Source: Opeltia flavorubescens (Eukaryota > Ascomycota > Lecanoromycetes > Teloschistales > Teloschistaceae). From it: DNA of 64,000 nt. Of the stretch, positions 48,089 to 60,484 are shown one piece after another (position 1 is the stretch's first letter; every line of letters starts with the position of its first letter). The notes under the pieces were generated by a model, which had not been told where the DNA came from, did no database searches, and saw only the letters and a program-made list of their open reading frames with translations. The position numbers and the translations under genes were made by a program. The stretch is from NCBI GenBank assembly GCA_000442125.1, contig KE546967.1, positions 310,001 through 374,000 on the forward strand, given 5' to 3'.

Positions 48089-49877
48089 TTAGCTAGATGG
48101 TGGATAGTAATGCATAAACGGTGGCGTTGAGTACGGACTCGAGGTGCTGGAGCTTTGGTATTCTGACGAGTCCCCATGGTGCAGATATGGTATTTCTGGC
48201 GATGGTTCAAGTTTGATCGGTATCATCGGCTGCGTGATCGAAGCCGCCATATGAGGAGGCAAAGTGTCCCTTATCTTGGTTATCACAAGTTCAAGATACC
48301 GTGACTCTCCACCTCGTAATGTAGAGATAAGCCGAACGATGTGATTGAGGTAATCTTGCGGGCCGACACCAAAACTGGGTGATTCAAGAGGGACGCAGGA
48401 CATCACGTCGATAAGGGTGCAGGCAATATCGAAGAGTTTTTCAATCTGCGTCAAAGTCAGTGATTCGAGTTTGAATGAAAAGGCTCCTCTAGGGATGAAT
48501 GACATACCAAACCGACACCATGAACCTCCATTGACCGTTGAGAAAACTGAGCCGTGACCGCCACAAGATCCTTTGCGATCTCAATAGGGTAGGTAAATGT
48601 CATGGACGAGTCGGGGGACGTTGAAGAGAGAAACCCATTTGTAATCGACAACTGCCAGACTATTGTTCGGAGCCAATGTTGCGATACTCTCAAATCAGCA
48701 GCTTGATTTTCAGGGCAGTCAAGCACAGCAGGTAATGCCTGTGTCAATTGCTTCTGCAGATGGGCTAGCCAAAGGGTAGAACAGTCTAACCGAGACTTGT
48801 TCCAAAGGCCTATGAAGGTATCGTCAAACGGTCGGTAAAGGCTGACTAGGTAGAGGAATCCTGTGATTGGTCTGGAGGGATCTTCGGTAGCCAAAGGAAG
48901 TTGAATTGTGGCATGTAAAGTCAACGGGCGGTGTTTTTGAAGTGCATATGCTCTGTAGGTTCTGTCAGTAAATGTGTATCCGAAAACCAGGGCTTTACTC
49001 AAGTGCAACAGCCACGAAGCAAGATTACTTACCTCTCGGTGACGAACAAGAGCCAAAATAACCTCCTCATACGCGCTGACTCCGCCCATTCTACCCCGAC
49101 GTATGTTTTCTCATCCTGCATCCCAATGGTTTGTGCCAATGTCGTCGCTTCTCTTAGATGGAACCATGCGGTATTGTGCTTGTCCAACCCAAAGAAACAG
49201 CCAAAGGCGAAGAATGAGGTGATGACAACGTTGACCGAGGGGTTCTCAATATAATCATATCCCTTTCGTCTTCTTAACGCTCCATCCAGAAGAGTCCTCC
49301 CAAGCGATGTGTTGTTTGATAAAGAGCCCTCGAGCGTCTTGATAGCATGACCAGCCTTAGACTCGATGCCCGGTTGTATCAGCATGAAAGCACAGAAGGA
49401 GCATAATAGACAGTATGCTTCCACTGAACTGTGCATTTCCGCGATAGACCTCCATAGCTGTTCCTTTTGTAGGATAGGCATTGTCGCATACATGTTGGCG
49501 AAATAGAACTCCATGCACCCATCGATGAGCTCCTCAGTGAGGAGGCCCGAGAGGATTGGTGATGAGGGTGATGACATTTGACCACCATAGCTGTGCATGG
49601 ATTCTTGTCGACGATGTTCTGCCTTCTTTTGACCCTCCCTCAGCCTAAGCTCAGAGATGACTTTGGCCCTGCTGCCCTTGGGCCCTTTCTTCTGAGGAAT
49701 TGCATCATAGGTGCATGCCAGTCCAGCTTGGCTACAATTTCCACACGCTTGTTGGCCATTGCAGCGGACCTACAAATGTTTGTATCAGTATTGATGACGT
49801 CGATGGGAGATGGTCTAGACTGTGCCCACCTTTCGTCGATGGCAAGCATCACATGCACGCTTTGTGGAAGTGGCCAT
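48089..49877 (-). CDS. Zn2Cys6 fungal transcription factor
   Basis: The coding sequence is complement(48089..48445, 48508..48952, 49033..49769, 49830..49877), in phase, giving 528 residues. The zinc cluster is Cys9-x2-Cys12-x6-Cys19-x5-Cys25-x2-Cys28-x6-Cys35. It is split by an intron after the RRK of the first half. The basic region KKGPKGSRAK follows. From about residue 90 the fungal-specific middle homology region is recognisable (ELIDGCMEFYFANMYATMPI, then RRLFWLLFVTERAYAL). The last 60 residues are Ser/Pro/Tyr-rich and may be an activation region. It is a nuclear DNA-binding regulator. It lies 10 kb from the putative terpenoid genes and is not necessarily their regulator. Confidence 0.92.
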
Positions 49878-50861
49878 ATCCAAGGTATGTCGTAGTAGAA
49901 GGATGGAAGGGCCGAAAGCAATAATATATTACTGCCATGTTGAATGCCATGAGAGTAATAATGAATCGAAATTTAAGATTCTTTTTAGCATGCATCCAAC
50001 AACGTCAAGCCTCGACCAATGCTACCAATGTAACAGGACCCCAGCCCCAGCCCCAAGCGCACGCGCCCTGGCGTTGCATAGTGCGTCTGTGCCTGTGGTT
50101 CAAGGACCACTAAGAATGACAAGAGCAGGGCGACTTCCGAGGGCTAGTCGATACGTGGGACGAGCGGAGTGGTGTTTAGGTGAAAATTTTTGCCGGAGGT
50201 GCAGTTGGCGGCATCCAATTAGGCTTTCATCCGAGGCCTGGTCTGGGCGAGAAGACGCCCCCTATGCCCCAAGGCAATGCAAAGGCACGCTAGAAGGATG
50301 CAGACCCTGGCACGGAAAAGGCGAAGAACGTTCGAGTGCCACACCGTTCCTGACGGTAATTTTCCGGGTCTTCAGACTTTTCTTAGCATTCGCCAACTAT
50401 TCCCGTCCTTTCCATCGGTCTACTCCGTCATGCCACGCGATTGTACCCGGTCCCCTGCATTCTGCATGCAATAAGTCATCCTTATGATAAGGCAGGCTTG
50501 CATACTATGAGGGATATTCGAGAGTAGCGATCTCGATCTGTCGTCAGCCCAACGCATGACATCACTCTCCTCGGACAAAGGGAAGTTGTTTCCAATTCTT
50601 TCCTATCTTAGCCCCATCTTTGCATGAAAAGGGCAATTCGGCACGAAAGTCTTGTGGCTTGAATGTATGCATTATCTTATCTCGCATATCTTGGCAATAT
50701 CAACCAGATGCCATTACTAGCCTGCTGCTGCCATCCACGCCAGGTATCGTGTGCATAACCTAATTTGTAAGGGTCTGCATGGTGAAGCTCTTCTCAACTC
50801 CACAGCGCCCGCTAGCCATTCATGTACATTCATTTGTCATGACTCGTATCCTTACGCGATG
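49878..50861. other. intergenic, no gene seen
   Basis: Upstream of the transcription factor gene. The long plus-strand frame 49822-50487 overlaps its first exon in antisense and is not called. No RNA gene recognised. Confidence 0.45.
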
Positions 50862-51925
50862 TCACCGTAACGCCTTTCTTGCGAAGCTTGGCAGCACAAA
50901 ACTAGCCCGGTGGATCTCCTTATTATAGTATCGGCAAAGTTTTTCCTCCTCTTCCTCGCTCCAGCTGCGTACCGGCTCTTTCACGTCCCGTCCAGCATCC
51001 TTGCAGCAAACCATGAACCCGATCTGACCGGAAGGATATGTTGGGATGGTCGTGTACCCGTACTCCACTGTTGGGAAGACTTCCTTGCATTGCTTTTTGA
51101 GGCTCGTGATCAGAGAAAGATGGAGCCATTGGTTCTCGGCTGTTTTCGCTGAAGTTAGTAACAGGCAGCAATAGGCATGACGCGGCCAGGAAATACGAGC
51201 AGAAAAAAAGGGGACGAACAACCTTGTGTGGTAATGACTCCACCATCCCTTAAGGCTCCGTATAGAAGCTCGAAGTATGGTTTTTGGAACAAGCTTTCTG
51301 CTGGTCCCTCGGGGTCACTGCTATCCGTGATGATAACATCGAACTCGTTTTTCTTGTCCGCCAAAAATTTGAAGCCATCACCGACATGCACGGAAACATT
51401 AGGGTGCTGGAAGCCGATGCTCATTCCCGGGAGGTATTTCTTCGAGAGGCGGATGACAGCTTCATCAATGTCACAAAGAATTGCCGTTTCGACCGTCGAG
51501 TGCTTGACAACCTCTCGGAGAACGCCGCCGTCGCCCCCACCGATGACCAATACACGCTGAGGATTTGGGTGTGAGTTCATGGCAAGGTGGGTAATCATCT
51601 CCTGGTATCTGCAATAATGTGAGCCATTTTTCATGCTTAACAAGCCAAGGAGGCATACGCAAATTCGTCTCGCTCCGTACATTGTATGACATTATCGAGC
51701 ACAAGTACAGTGCCATGGTCACTGGATTCAAAGATGAGAACATCCTGGTACTTGGATTTCTCATGATGAATGATCTGATTGACTTTGAGTGTCATAGCCT
51801 GACCAGGCCACATGTCTGATATCTCTCGGAACCAGCCATCTGTGTCCACGATCAGTGAATTGAGAAGCAGCATTGTAGCTATGGGTTAGATTACCCTTGA
51901 TGGTGGGATGCGTAATTTCGCTCAT
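50862..51925 (-). CDS. SPE3: spermidine synthase
   Basis: The coding sequence is complement(50862..51148, 51223..51608, 51659..51839, 51895..51925), in phase, giving 294 residues, the normal length of eukaryotic spermidine synthases. It transfers an aminopropyl group from decarboxylated S-adenosylmethionine to putrescine in the cytosol. Signatures are [13 protein letters not shown] near the start, the nucleotide-binding GGGDGG (residues 94-99), the CDIDE motif, and [10 protein letters not shown] (166-175) with the catalytic Asp. The start [10 protein letters not shown] is typical of fungal members. A short AKTAENQ insertion sits where exon 4 begins, before WLHLSL. It shares a 250-bp promoter with the divergent fRMsr gene. 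Confidence 0.95.
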
Positions 51926-52175
51926 GCTGTCACGTAGACACTTAACACTCAATGATTTCTGATGTAAGTGCAGTGCCTCAATAAGCAGTTGAAGTGGAGG
52001 TTTGTATCCGTGTAATGAAGCAAATGCTGCATCGTAAATGCTTGTTCTCCCAATCTCCGCCTATGCCTGCCAAGTTGAGTTAGCCTCCGCGGAAACGACC
52101 GACGTCACCTCGGTCCTCGGTCAGCCCCATGTTTTTGATCCCAGCTATCCTTCGTTGGACCTCAAGTTTTGAACC
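51926..52175. promoter_or_regulatory. shared divergent promoter (spermidine synthase / fRMsr)
   Basis: Only 250 bp separate the start codons of two divergent genes, so the region must contain both promoters and 5' leaders. No convincing TATA box was identified. A GACGTCA-like (CRE/Gcn4-like) stretch lies near 52102. Confidence 0.5.
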
Positions 52176-52931
52176 ATGGTGAGCCTCTACCGCACTTCCT
52201 CAGCCCACAGCCTCAATTGATGACGTGGGGAAAAAACAGGTCCACGCCGAAGCCTCCAACTTCCCCTCCAATCTCTCCAAGTCCGATGTCTACGTCCGCA
52301 TCCTTGCCCAAGCCGAAGCTCTCTTTGACGGCGAGAGGAACTGGGTAGCTGAGCCCCTAACTACCCAGCAACTTCCAGCGTCATGGGACTGACAAGGTAT
52401 ATGGGCTAGGTCTGGTAAGCTGAGGAAGCGTGATCATGTCTTTCGGAGCAGAATAAGCTGATAGCAATGGACAGCAACCTCGCCAACGCAGCTTCCCTCA
52501 TCTATCATGCACTCAAATCCCTCCCCGCACCCTCCAACCAGGTCAATTGGGCCGGATTCTACACCCTTGATCCAGCATCCCTGAATTCTGCAAGAGGAAA
52601 GCAACTAATCCTCGGACCGTTCATGGGAAAAGTGGCTTGCCAGCGAATAGCGTTCAGTCGCGGTGTCTGTGGCACCGCCGCAGCGGAAAAGCGGACTATA
52701 AGAGTTGATGACGTGGATCAGTGGCCGGGACATATTGCATGCGATGGGGATAGCAAGAGCGAAGTCGTTGTGCCGATTGTCGTGGAGGGGACAGTGGTCG
52801 CTGTAATTGATGTTGATTGTGCGGCGGAAAATGGCTTTGATGAGGTCGACGAAGAGGGACTTGGGAAATTGGCAACCTTGATAGGCAAGAGCTGTGATTG
52901 GAAATGTGGGGTATCACCGCTGGGTATGTGA
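52176..52931 (+). CDS. free methionine-R-sulfoxide reductase (GAF fold)
   Basis: Exons 52176..52178, 52240..52344, 52410..52414 and 52475..52931 join in phase and give 189 residues. The first coding exon is only the ATG and the third is five bases (GTCTG). Without the five-base exon the conserved RNWVCNLANAASL junction is lost. The enzyme reduces free methionine-R-sulfoxide using thioredoxin. The fold is a small GAF domain. Cysteines 93, 103 and 127 occupy the family's conserved positions (GKVAC, GVCGTAA, HIACDGDSKSE). The C-terminal tail after SCDW is a few residues longer than usual. It is divergent to spermidine synthase, which also belongs to methionine/SAM-linked metabolism. Confidence 0.9.
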
Positions 52932-53446
52932 AGTCATATCTGGGCAGATTAGAGTTTAATACAGGATTTTTCAAAGGGTCAAGATGAACAGAATTTAGGA
53001 AAGTCGGAGAGCTTCTTGGTAGGAGTTGCGGTTTGCAGTGGAGCCTTTCACCCCTTGGCAAAATCAGTATCGAAGCAATCCTGACATGAAGGTATCAAGC
53101 AAATGACTTTCACGAGACAATAGGAGCTCAGGAGGAAAGAGTACAGGGATGATACTGAGCATGGAAAGGTCATGGCACGTTGCGCTAATGTTACTGAATC
53201 ATATTTATTGCAATCGAGTCTTGCTATCTGCTTCTTAGTCATATCATTGTTATGAGTAGAGACAAGGTATGCTGCAGCGCTCCTACAATATCTGACGGCT
53301 TTCCCACACGCTGTGTGCCTGCTCCGGTTGCTTTCAAATCTTCAGTATTGTACATCTCCTTTGACAGTATTGCTAGTCTCCGAACCCTAGATCAAAACAG
53401 GTTCCTGATACTCACAAGCTGTAGCCTTCCTACAAGACTGCTGCGC
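52932..53446. other. intergenic, convergent 3' ends
   Basis: The fRMsr gene and the large GTPase gene end toward each other. No gene or RNA recognised. Confidence 0.45.
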
Positions 53447-56400
53447 CTAAAATGAGCTGAGCTCGTCTTCAGTCTTGACTGCGGTCACAATCCCCTTTGA
53501 GGACTCTGAAACGTCGAGCATCGCTGTATCCTCGGTATCCTCAGGTCTTGCAGTCGTAATTTCCGGGCATGTAACCTGTGTTCCACTATCCTTAACCTGC
53601 AGCTCTCCACGATCCAACTCCACGAGATGGTTTGTGCGTCCCTCGGTAATTGATGGAATTTGCCTTAGGTCTTCAATGTCATTGCCACTATCTGCTAGAG
53701 CATTGACCTTCCGAAAGATTGCTTCTGTCGTGTCGAGTATCTCTAAGACTTGTTTGCGAAGTTGCTGCCGGGATTCCCTAAGCTTTGCTTCTTCCGGCAC
53801 CACACCACGAATCAGGACTGAAGTACAATCACGTCCAACCGCTTGGAGCACTTCGTCGGCTTTTTCTAACAGAGATGTTTCTTGTGCAGCGATCATTTCG
53901 AGAAGCGAGTCTCGCACTTGATCAGCGCTGTCCCGGAATAGTGTGTGGCGACAGTCTTGGACATGTTCTTGCATGCGGGTCTTAATTCTCTTGAACATAT
54001 TATCGCCATGGTCATTAGCACAGGCTGCATAAGCTGGTCTTAAGGCGGTCTGGATACTGGGGACAAACTGGCGGCTGATATCTTTCTGAGCAGAATCGAT
54101 CTCTTGGCGGACCGACTTCGCATGCGACTTAAGAACGCTGTCATAGCCAGCGATCTGGCTTTGCAACAGTCTCAAACCTCTTTTGTCAATTGCGAGTTGA
54201 TGAGCTTCGTGATCGATGAGTCGATGGCGATCGGCAAGGGTGCTGAACGCAGACTGGGCGAACGAGTTCAAAATTGTAGGCATGCGACGGAAGAACATTC
54301 TTTCCCATCCTGGAATAACCTGCTTCATCATTGGAGCAGCGAGAGCCTCATTCCAATTGTGTACTTGTTTCTGAAATGTGTGTACACCATCGCGCACGCA
54401 CAAGGCTCTGTAGGTTGACCACCAATACCCACCCTTTTCGCGTTCTTCTTTATTAATCGGCCTTGCCCAATGCTCGCTTGTGATCGTTGCTTCACGCACT
54501 GCACGTGAGACCGCTACGTCGAATCTGCTGAATATCGAATCCGAGAGCTCTTGGCGCATCTCATCAGCTGTGTTCTTGACAATTTTATGGAAATGATCGT
54601 TCAGAATCTCCAAGTTGGCCGCTAAGTTACGCTCCTGTATTGCTTTCTGCTCTTCAGTCATTTCGGTACCAAGGCTATCACTCGAAGCCCACATGATCAA
54701 ACTGTTCAGAAGCTGAGACAAGTTGACGAGGAATCTGTGATGGGTTGCTACCTGTACAGCTTCGGTTGTTGTTATACAGTGTTTTTGGAGCATCGGGATT
54801 CCAGTTTCCTCAATGCTTCCAAACGAGGAGACAGCTTTGTCTTTCGGCATCCGACCCTTCAACGACTGGTAGCCACGAGCAGATACACAGAAGACTGGGA
54901 AGTCTTCGGCAACCTTGTCGTAGTCTTTAGTGTCGTCGTCCGGGTTAAACTCTTCGTCTTCTTCCGCGGCGAGCTCATAGTCAAGGTCTCTAATTCCTGC
55001 GGCGTACTGTTGCTGAATAGTCATTTTGGAGTATCGATTCCGCTCTGAGATACACTTGCTGAGAATCGACATCTTTTGTTCCTTCCGTAAAATTTTCACC
55101 TTCTCCTGCCTCTCGCAGATGTTCTTTATGCGCTCTTCGCAGTCAATCTTGGACGCACGGGCGCTTTGTTTCATGCTTCGAATTTCCACAATCTTGATCA
55201 AGATTTGTTCTTTCGACAGAGGAAGGGTATCGTTTTCCTGTTGAACATGGTCATCCACTGCATCCTCGTCCGAGGAACTTGAAGTCACGACTTCGACATC
55301 ACTATCAGTTTCCGAATTCTCGTTTTGACAGAGTCTTTTTCCCTTTCTTTCTTGCTTCGATCCTGCCCGCTTTTGCGCAGCCTTGAGATTTGGCCAATGG
55401 ACCTCTTCCCCAGACTGAAAATTCTGTAGGAGTTCTTGCCAGACTTCAAGCTGGTCATTCGCATCAAGTAGTGCCTGTAGATCATAATGCATCAGTGAAA
55501 ATAGAGCGCAAAAGCAGCCGCATGCATGACTCTCTCTTTATAGAAACTCCAATTGCTGCCAGACAAATTTCATGAAAGAAATTCTACCACAGAGCAACGA
55601 TGAAATAGAATAAGCGGTAAATGATCGTTGTCACCCAGGTCTAAACCGGTGGATTACGCTTACCTGGTTGTAGCTGTTCTGCGAGTTCTTCAAAGCCTCC
55701 CATTTAATCCTTAATTCCTTCTCCTCAAGCTCAAGGTCCTGAATGTTTTCTCTCAGCGGTTCTAACTCATCTTCCAAGCCAAGAGATTCTTGAGCTTCAG
55801 AGACGCTGATATCATCCGTCTTGCTGCAAACGAATGTAACAGTGTTGAAGCCGCCGTCCATCTTGAGTTGACGCTTGAACGCATCTCCAAGTAACATTGA
55901 GGCCGTCTTGTCATCAACAGCTCGATTAATTGGCGCAACTATCCACAGCCCTGTAGTCTCCTTCATGTAAGCTGCTGCGACGGCGGCACGAGCCACATTA
56001 GAGTCGTGCATGCCAGGTAGGTCGACCAGCACGCAGCCTGTAGAGAGTACTGGTGACTTGACATATATCTTGACGACCTTGATCAGCGGCCAGTAAGCTC
56101 TCTCTTTGACTCCTTGATTAGCTCCTCTATGCTTGGTCTTTCTAATCCGCTCTTTGCTGTCGATGAGCTTTTGCAAGCGCTTGTAGAATACTTTGGATTT
56201 CGGTTCTTCGATCTCCAAGGAACCACCTAAGAGATGCGATACTTCTTGTAACAAGCCATCGATGCTGCTCTTTGAAATCTCTTCTTTGGATTTCGCAGGA
56301 TACACCGCTTTGATCTTTGCAAAAGCAATTCCTGCATCAGTGCTTTCATTGGCACATTCCTTCGAAACATTACCTTCACCGTCAAGGAGTTCTTGAAAGA

Positions 56401-57377
56401 GCGTCCTCAACTCGCGTTCCCACTCTGATTGCTGGACGAACTCTATGCGAGCGCGATATTGATCATTCTTGTTATTGTAGGAGATCTCCGTAACGACGGC
56501 CGTGCAAGCTCGCATACAATTGGTAGGAACTAGACGGTCTTGATCGAGAATTGTGTTTATAAGGGACGATTTGCCAGCACCAGTGTTGCCGACAATCCCA
56601 ATGACAGTTTTCGTTGGATTTGCTTGCTTGACAAGAGCATCTATAGTCAAGTTAGCGGCGCCGGTCCGAAGGAGACAGTTGTAGATTAGATGATGCCCTA
56701 CCTATGCTCTTTACCCACTCTGCAACGTCAGGATTGTCATCTGTCTCGGTGATCATCGATGTTTTGAGCTTGTCAAGGAGGTTCACACCCTCCTTCACAC
56801 CGAGTGCAAGCACTTTTGAAGGCGCAGTCTGGATCAATGTCTGGAGTTGGACTGTCTGTGGTTCCTTCGGGGTAATTTCAGCCGCACTGAGTGTCATGTT
56901 TTGCCTAGAAGTATTGAAAGCCATCGAATGCTGGGACTGCCCATCGATCTTGTCGAGGTCGGAGGATTTAGGTTTGGTGACTGCATCAAGGATGACAAGA
57001 CGGTTGTTGTTTTCATCCAGCTCGCCAACTGCAATGTGATCTTCGAGGATTTTCGCATTGAATTGAAGTACATATTCGTCGCCAGATTCCGAGATTGCGA
57101 GATCATATGCCTCTCGAATCTGTTTAATGGATGTACGCTAGAAGAAATGAGTAGAGATTCCAGACAAGTCAATTGAAGCTCGTACGATAGTGCAATTAAA
57201 CCAAACGTATCGCTTGTTTACCTCAATAGACACAGCAGCTGCACCAGTCTTGAGTACAGCAACTTTGTACAGCTGCGGACTCGTTTGGAGCTCCTGCAAT
57301 GCATCATTTGTTTGCGCTTCGAAAGCGCTATGCTGCACGTTAGCAAAGGTCGTATCAGTACCAGCCTGGAATACCAT
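53447..57377 (-). CDS. dynamin-family large GTPase, SLIP-GC-like
   Basis: The coding sequence is complement(53447..55474, 55664..56640, 56702..57137, 57222..57377), in phase, giving 1198 residues. The GTPase core starts near residue 198. Its P-loop is GNTGAGKS (215-222), switch II is DLPGMHDS (404-411) and the base-recognition motif is SKTDD (470-474). Such large GTPases related to the nuclear GTPase SLIP-GC are found in vertebrates and, in expanded form, in filamentous fungi; their role in fungi is unknown. After the G domain come coiled-coil-rich charged regions (for example SKIDCEERIKNICERQEKVK), an acidic Ser-rich block (VVTSSSSDEDAVDD) and a helical C-terminal half. The 197-residue N-terminal lead has no known domain. 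The 189-nt third intron is longer than most here. Confidence 0.85.
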
Positions 57378-58899
57378 GACCTACCGGGTGTTAGCCATGC
57401 TGGCGATGCAGTATCACTTGTTGCAACCGTAGAACCGTAACAAAGTTGACAGGTTTTGTGTGTGCGAGTCGAAGAATATGTGAAGTCTTGACTAGGATGT
57501 GTTGAGACCCAAGGACTTGCAAGTGAGGTCAATTTGCCCTACTTGCCCGCTTTCCTATGCTCACTCTTTCATTGCTTTCTCACTAACGTTTAACTTTCCG
57601 TCTTGCTGATGAAGTAGGCTCAGTTTATATCTGTAGGAACAGCGTTTGATGCGGCTGTAAGAGTTTTGATGTTCGTATACAAGGTATGGAATGAGGGAAA
57701 TGGCTTATGGTTATGGGCAGAGCCGTGAGATAGATTGTATTCATATCAGTTCGAAGGTATGATACAACGCTCGAGATGCCACAACTGAAATTTGTATGAG
57801 TTGAAACGGTGTTTCAAAATGATCGGGATACACACACAAACACCTTGAATGTATCGAATCCATATAGACTTGAGGGGAAAAGCAACTTCCTGACCCATCG
57901 TTCCGCTAACAAGGTCTGGGGCCTTCGATTTCAAGCACGAATTACTACCACATTTATTGAATACAACGCCTTTTTCGGAAAGATTATGAGAATGCAGTGC
58001 TAGAGAAAGCTATACACTACATTCTGCTCTAGAAAACAGGAAACCACGAACCCAAATATGCTGTCGAACGCATGGCATGCATTCGACACAATTAGGCCGT
58101 GCTAGGAGTTTGCAGTCATTCTCTAGTCGGAAGAAGTTCGATTAGGCACATCAAAGAAGAGACTTCTATGGCGAAGACCAAAGTTTCACAGAGTGGAGGA
58201 AGTGAAGGAAGGACTCATGGGACATGTTAAATTTTGCCAGGCAAATGCCAGAGATGGTTGAGATAGAGGATATTAGGTAAGTCTCAAGCTGTACATGGGT
58301 AGATATTCATGGCACATATTCTTAGGAGATCGAAGTATGGGCTTGAGCTCATTGGTGGTCCCTGCGGCAAAACAGTCTCATGTTTCATTACGCCAAGGAT
58401 AGTGGCGATATTATCTGCTGGTCTTGCATGCTATAGTCTCTCCAGGTGGAAGGAAGCATTGACTGGTACCGGTAATGAAAGTCGTAGATACACCGATTTT
58501 CGTGGAATTTCTTTCCATTTATTCTATGGGGCGGGGGGTCAAAGTCATTGTACCTAGTATGAAGGATGAAGCGAGCTCGGCGACGAAAATAGAAGTTAAG
58601 AGATCGACATTGAGTCCAATCATTAGTGGACCTTAGCGCGCCTCCAATCTCTTGGCGGATGTGCGACTCCTTCCCCTAATTCTTTTCTTCTTCTCCTCAA
58701 ATCTAACCATTAACCCTTCTTCAGGAATCACTTCGACTTTTCAACCGGCACTCGTTACCCGGTTTACTTCATATTTTCTTCTAATTAACTTCCTCATTTC
58801 CTGTCACTCTTTGATTTTGAGCTTGCAACAAACCTTGAATTGACTGAATCCAACCAACCCGAGGTCCCTTTATCCTTTACCACCACATTTTAATCCATC
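57378..58899. other. intergenic, no gene seen
   Basis: A 1.5-kb divergent spacer between the GTPase and the GH72 gene. Several small frames lack any signature. It must hold both promoters; a CT-rich leader precedes the GH72 start (about 58670-58890). Confidence 0.5.
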
Positions 58900-60484
58900 A
58901 TGAAGACCGCCGCTTCCATAGCCGTGGCTATCGGTGCTACTACCGCCTTCGCTGGCGCTCTTGCACCTCGAGCATCGTCACTCCCCAAAGTTACTGTTAA
59001 GGGCAACGGTGAGTCGAGCAGCATTCTGATCTAAGCACGTCCCTGCTCACGCAATCCAAGCTTTTTTCGCCGGCTCAGAGCGTTTCTACATTCGAGGCGT
59101 CGACTACCAGCCCGGTGGTGCATCGGATGCCGCTGATCCCATCGCTGACGTTACCGTGTGCAAGCGAGACATTGTTGAGTAAGTCCAGCCGCACCTGCGG
59201 CCAGAACCCGTCTGACAAACTATCTCCGCAGATTCAAGAAACTTGGCATCAACACCGTCCGTGTGTACACCATCGATAACAGCAAAGATCACACCGAATG
59301 TATGAAAGAGCTTGCCGATGCTGGCATCTACCTCGCTCTTGACATCAACACCCCCCATTACTCCATCCGTCGAGACAAACCCGCCCCGTCCTACAACTCT
59401 GTCTACCTGCAGAACGTCTTCGCCACCATTGATGCGTTTCAGAAATACGACAACACGCTCTTGTTTTTTACCGGAAACGAGCTCATCAACAATGTTCCCA
59501 CTAGTAACACCGCGCCATACGTCAAGGCTGTTACACGAGATGTCAAGCAGTACATTGGTAACCGTGGTTATCGCAAGATTCCTGTTGGCTACTCTGCGGC
59601 AGATATCAGTTCGTTGCCAATCTACCCCTGCACTTACGAAATAGGCTGACAAAGCGAAGATGACAACCGTATCGAAGCCGCTCACTACTTCAATTGCGGA
59701 ACAGATGACGAGCGAAGCGATTTCTTCGCATTCAACGATTACAGCTGGTGTGATCCATCCACCTACGCAGAAGCCTGGAAGCCAAAGGTGGACGCCCTCA
59801 GCAACTACTCCATTCCTGTCTTGTAAGTCCAATCTACGTGCCTCCCTCTCCGTCAACTTCATCTCTAACAGAAAGTTTTCCAGCCTTTCTGAATTTGGTT
59901 GCGTCGACACCGTAACTGGCCGCAAGTTTGGCGAGATCCCCTCTCTTTACAAGGATGCCACCCCCGTCTACTCTGGCGGCCTTCTCTACGAATACACCAA
60001 AGAAGGTGACGCCAAGCAGCAAAGATTCGGTCTTGTCGATGTCAAGGACTCCAGCAGCGTCACCGAGCTCCCCCAATTCGCCCTCTTCCAGAATGCCTTG
60101 AAGGCTAACCCAGCCCCTAGTGGAGACGGAGGATACAAGTCCAACGGCAAACCATCTACTTGCCCCGCCCGCTCAGCTACCTGGCTCGTTGACGGCGATG
60201 GCCTCCCCGCTATGCCACCGAAAGCTAAGGCTTTCTTCAAGAACGGTGCTGGGGCTGGTGTTGGACTTGCGGGCTCAGGTTCTCAAGACGTCGGTGCTGA
60301 GAGCACGGGTACGGCTACGCCGGGTTCTGGTGCTGTTACCGCGACTGGCAGCTCTTCATCTGCCACTTCCAGTGGCAAGTCTGCGGCTAGCGGTCTTCGC
60401 GCACCGGATTTCACTGTCATGCCTTTGGTTTGCGGGTTCGTAGTTTTGGCGTCTTCGCTTTTGGGTGGGGCGATCCTTCTGTGA
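58900..60484 (+). CDS. GPI-anchored 1,3-beta-glucanosyltransferase (GH72)
   Basis: Exons 58900..59008, 59061..59178, 59232..59612, 59655..59822 and 59884..60484 join in phase and give 458 residues. The enzyme cuts and re-joins beta-1,3-glucan chains at the cell surface (Gas/Gel family). It begins with a signal peptide (MKTAASIAVAIGATTAFAGA). The catalytic acid lies in GNELIN (Glu159) and the nucleophile in LSEFG (Glu262). HYFNCGTDDERSDFFAFNDY is a classical GH72 block. There is no CBM43 (X8) cysteine module, so it is of the GAS1-minus-module type. A Ser/Thr/Gly-rich linker (about 385-430) and a hydrophobic tail (MPLVCGFVVLASSLLGGAIL) with a preceding small-residue cluster predict a GPI anchor. 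The 42-nt fourth intron is short but canonical. Confidence 0.95.

Noticed and set aside
49822-50487. 221-codon plus-strand frame upstream of the transcription factor
   Set aside because: Begins in antisense to the zinc-cluster exon and has no recognisable domain.
59104-59925. 273-codon minus-strand frame
   Set aside because: Antisense shadow of the GH72 exons; codon bias of the real gene keeps the opposite strand open.
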